From Planctomycetota bacterium (GTDB taxonomy: Bacteria; Planctomycetota; UBA8742; UBA2392), in the NCBI GenBank assembly GCA_003576915.1, contig QEVF01000024.1:1-62110 (forward strand): a stretch of 62,110 nucleotides of DNA, written 5' to 3'. Every line of letters starts with the position of its first letter. Position 1 is the stretch's first letter. The notes under the pieces were generated by a model that saw nothing but the letters and a program-made list of their open reading frames with translations, had not been told where the DNA came from and searched no databases. Positions 62,102 to 62,110 of the stretch are shown one piece after another. A program made the translations under genes and the position numbers.

Positions 62102-62110
62102 TCAGGCGAG

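Larger units (their letters stand above)
57937..62110. mobile_element. Integrated element at tRNA-Gln (left end; continues beyond window)
   Basis: The element contains a large serine recombinase directly at the tRNA, a small ORF, and a leftward VWA, kinase and phosphatase gene set. All genes point towards the tRNA. The sequence is visibly richer in TTG, GTT and TTT runs than the host DNA to the left, which supports recent transfer. No phage structural, plasmid replication or conjugation gene is visible in the 4.2 kb present. The class of element (phage, integrative element or defence island cassette) is undecided. Confidence 0.7.

Overview
The window looks like a chromosomal segment of a GC-rich bacterium, most probably a planctomycete or a related lineage. 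This is an inference from gene style: a giant Ser/Thr kinase fused to WD40 and TPR repeats, very large secreted multi-repeat proteins (YD repeats, carboxypeptidase-regulatory repeats, alpha-2-macroglobulin, IPT/TIG), a cyclase fused to an AAA/TPR module, HEAT-VWA proteins and many membrane-anchored zinc ribbons. No rRNA or ribosomal protein gene is present to fix the taxonomy.

Layout. 1-1218 is a gene-free block made of two degenerate copies of one sequence, each carrying the N-terminal remnant of an aminoglycoside 6'-N-acetyltransferase-like GNAT gene, plus small hairpins. 1219-8504 holds a Tam-like methyltransferase convergent with a 2155-residue secreted YD-repeat protein that contains a 72-bp tandem repeat. 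8972-16027 holds recJ, a transglutaminase-like lipoprotein with a redoxin tail, dtd, and an unrecognised exported protein. 16262-28180 holds the 2140-residue kinase/WD40/TPR protein, a carboxypeptidase-regulatory repeat protein and a PDZ plus 12-repeat solenoid protein. 28251-36401 is mostly housekeeping: a CDF transporter, a PPK2-family kinase, an ornithine aminotransferase, zinc-ribbon membrane proteins, a REC-HK-REC signalling protein, a ComEA-like HhH protein and ruvC. The last two are divergent, and their predicted start codons share one CATG. 36442-44371 holds a TPR metallopeptidase, an adenylate/guanylate cyclase-AAA-TPR protein and a coiled-coil membrane protein. 44592-56832 is an envelope cluster: a SnoaL-like protein, an IPT/TIG protein with a C-terminal sorting-signal-like tail, a nuclease-fold protein, a HEAT-VWA protein, a thioester-containing alpha-2-macroglobulin and a small coiled-coil protein.

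The right end is different. A tRNA-Gln(UUG) gene at 57862-57936 is followed directly by a large serine recombinase whose reading frame runs antisense through the tRNA and into the next host gene. This is the signature of an element integrated at the tRNA 3' end. Everything to the right of 57936 is therefore probably mobile DNA. Its cargo, transcribed leftwards as one tightly coupled unit, is a PP2C-type phosphatase (N-terminus missing in this window), a soluble Ser/Thr kinase and a VWA-domain protein. This VWA-kinase-phosphatase trio matches the architecture called TerY-P (TerY phosphorylation triad), which has been linked to stress and antiphage functions. It is the strongest candidate for an unusual system here, and no ter genes are visible beside it.

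Most convergent gene pairs are separated by perfect GC-rich hairpins that probably act as terminators.
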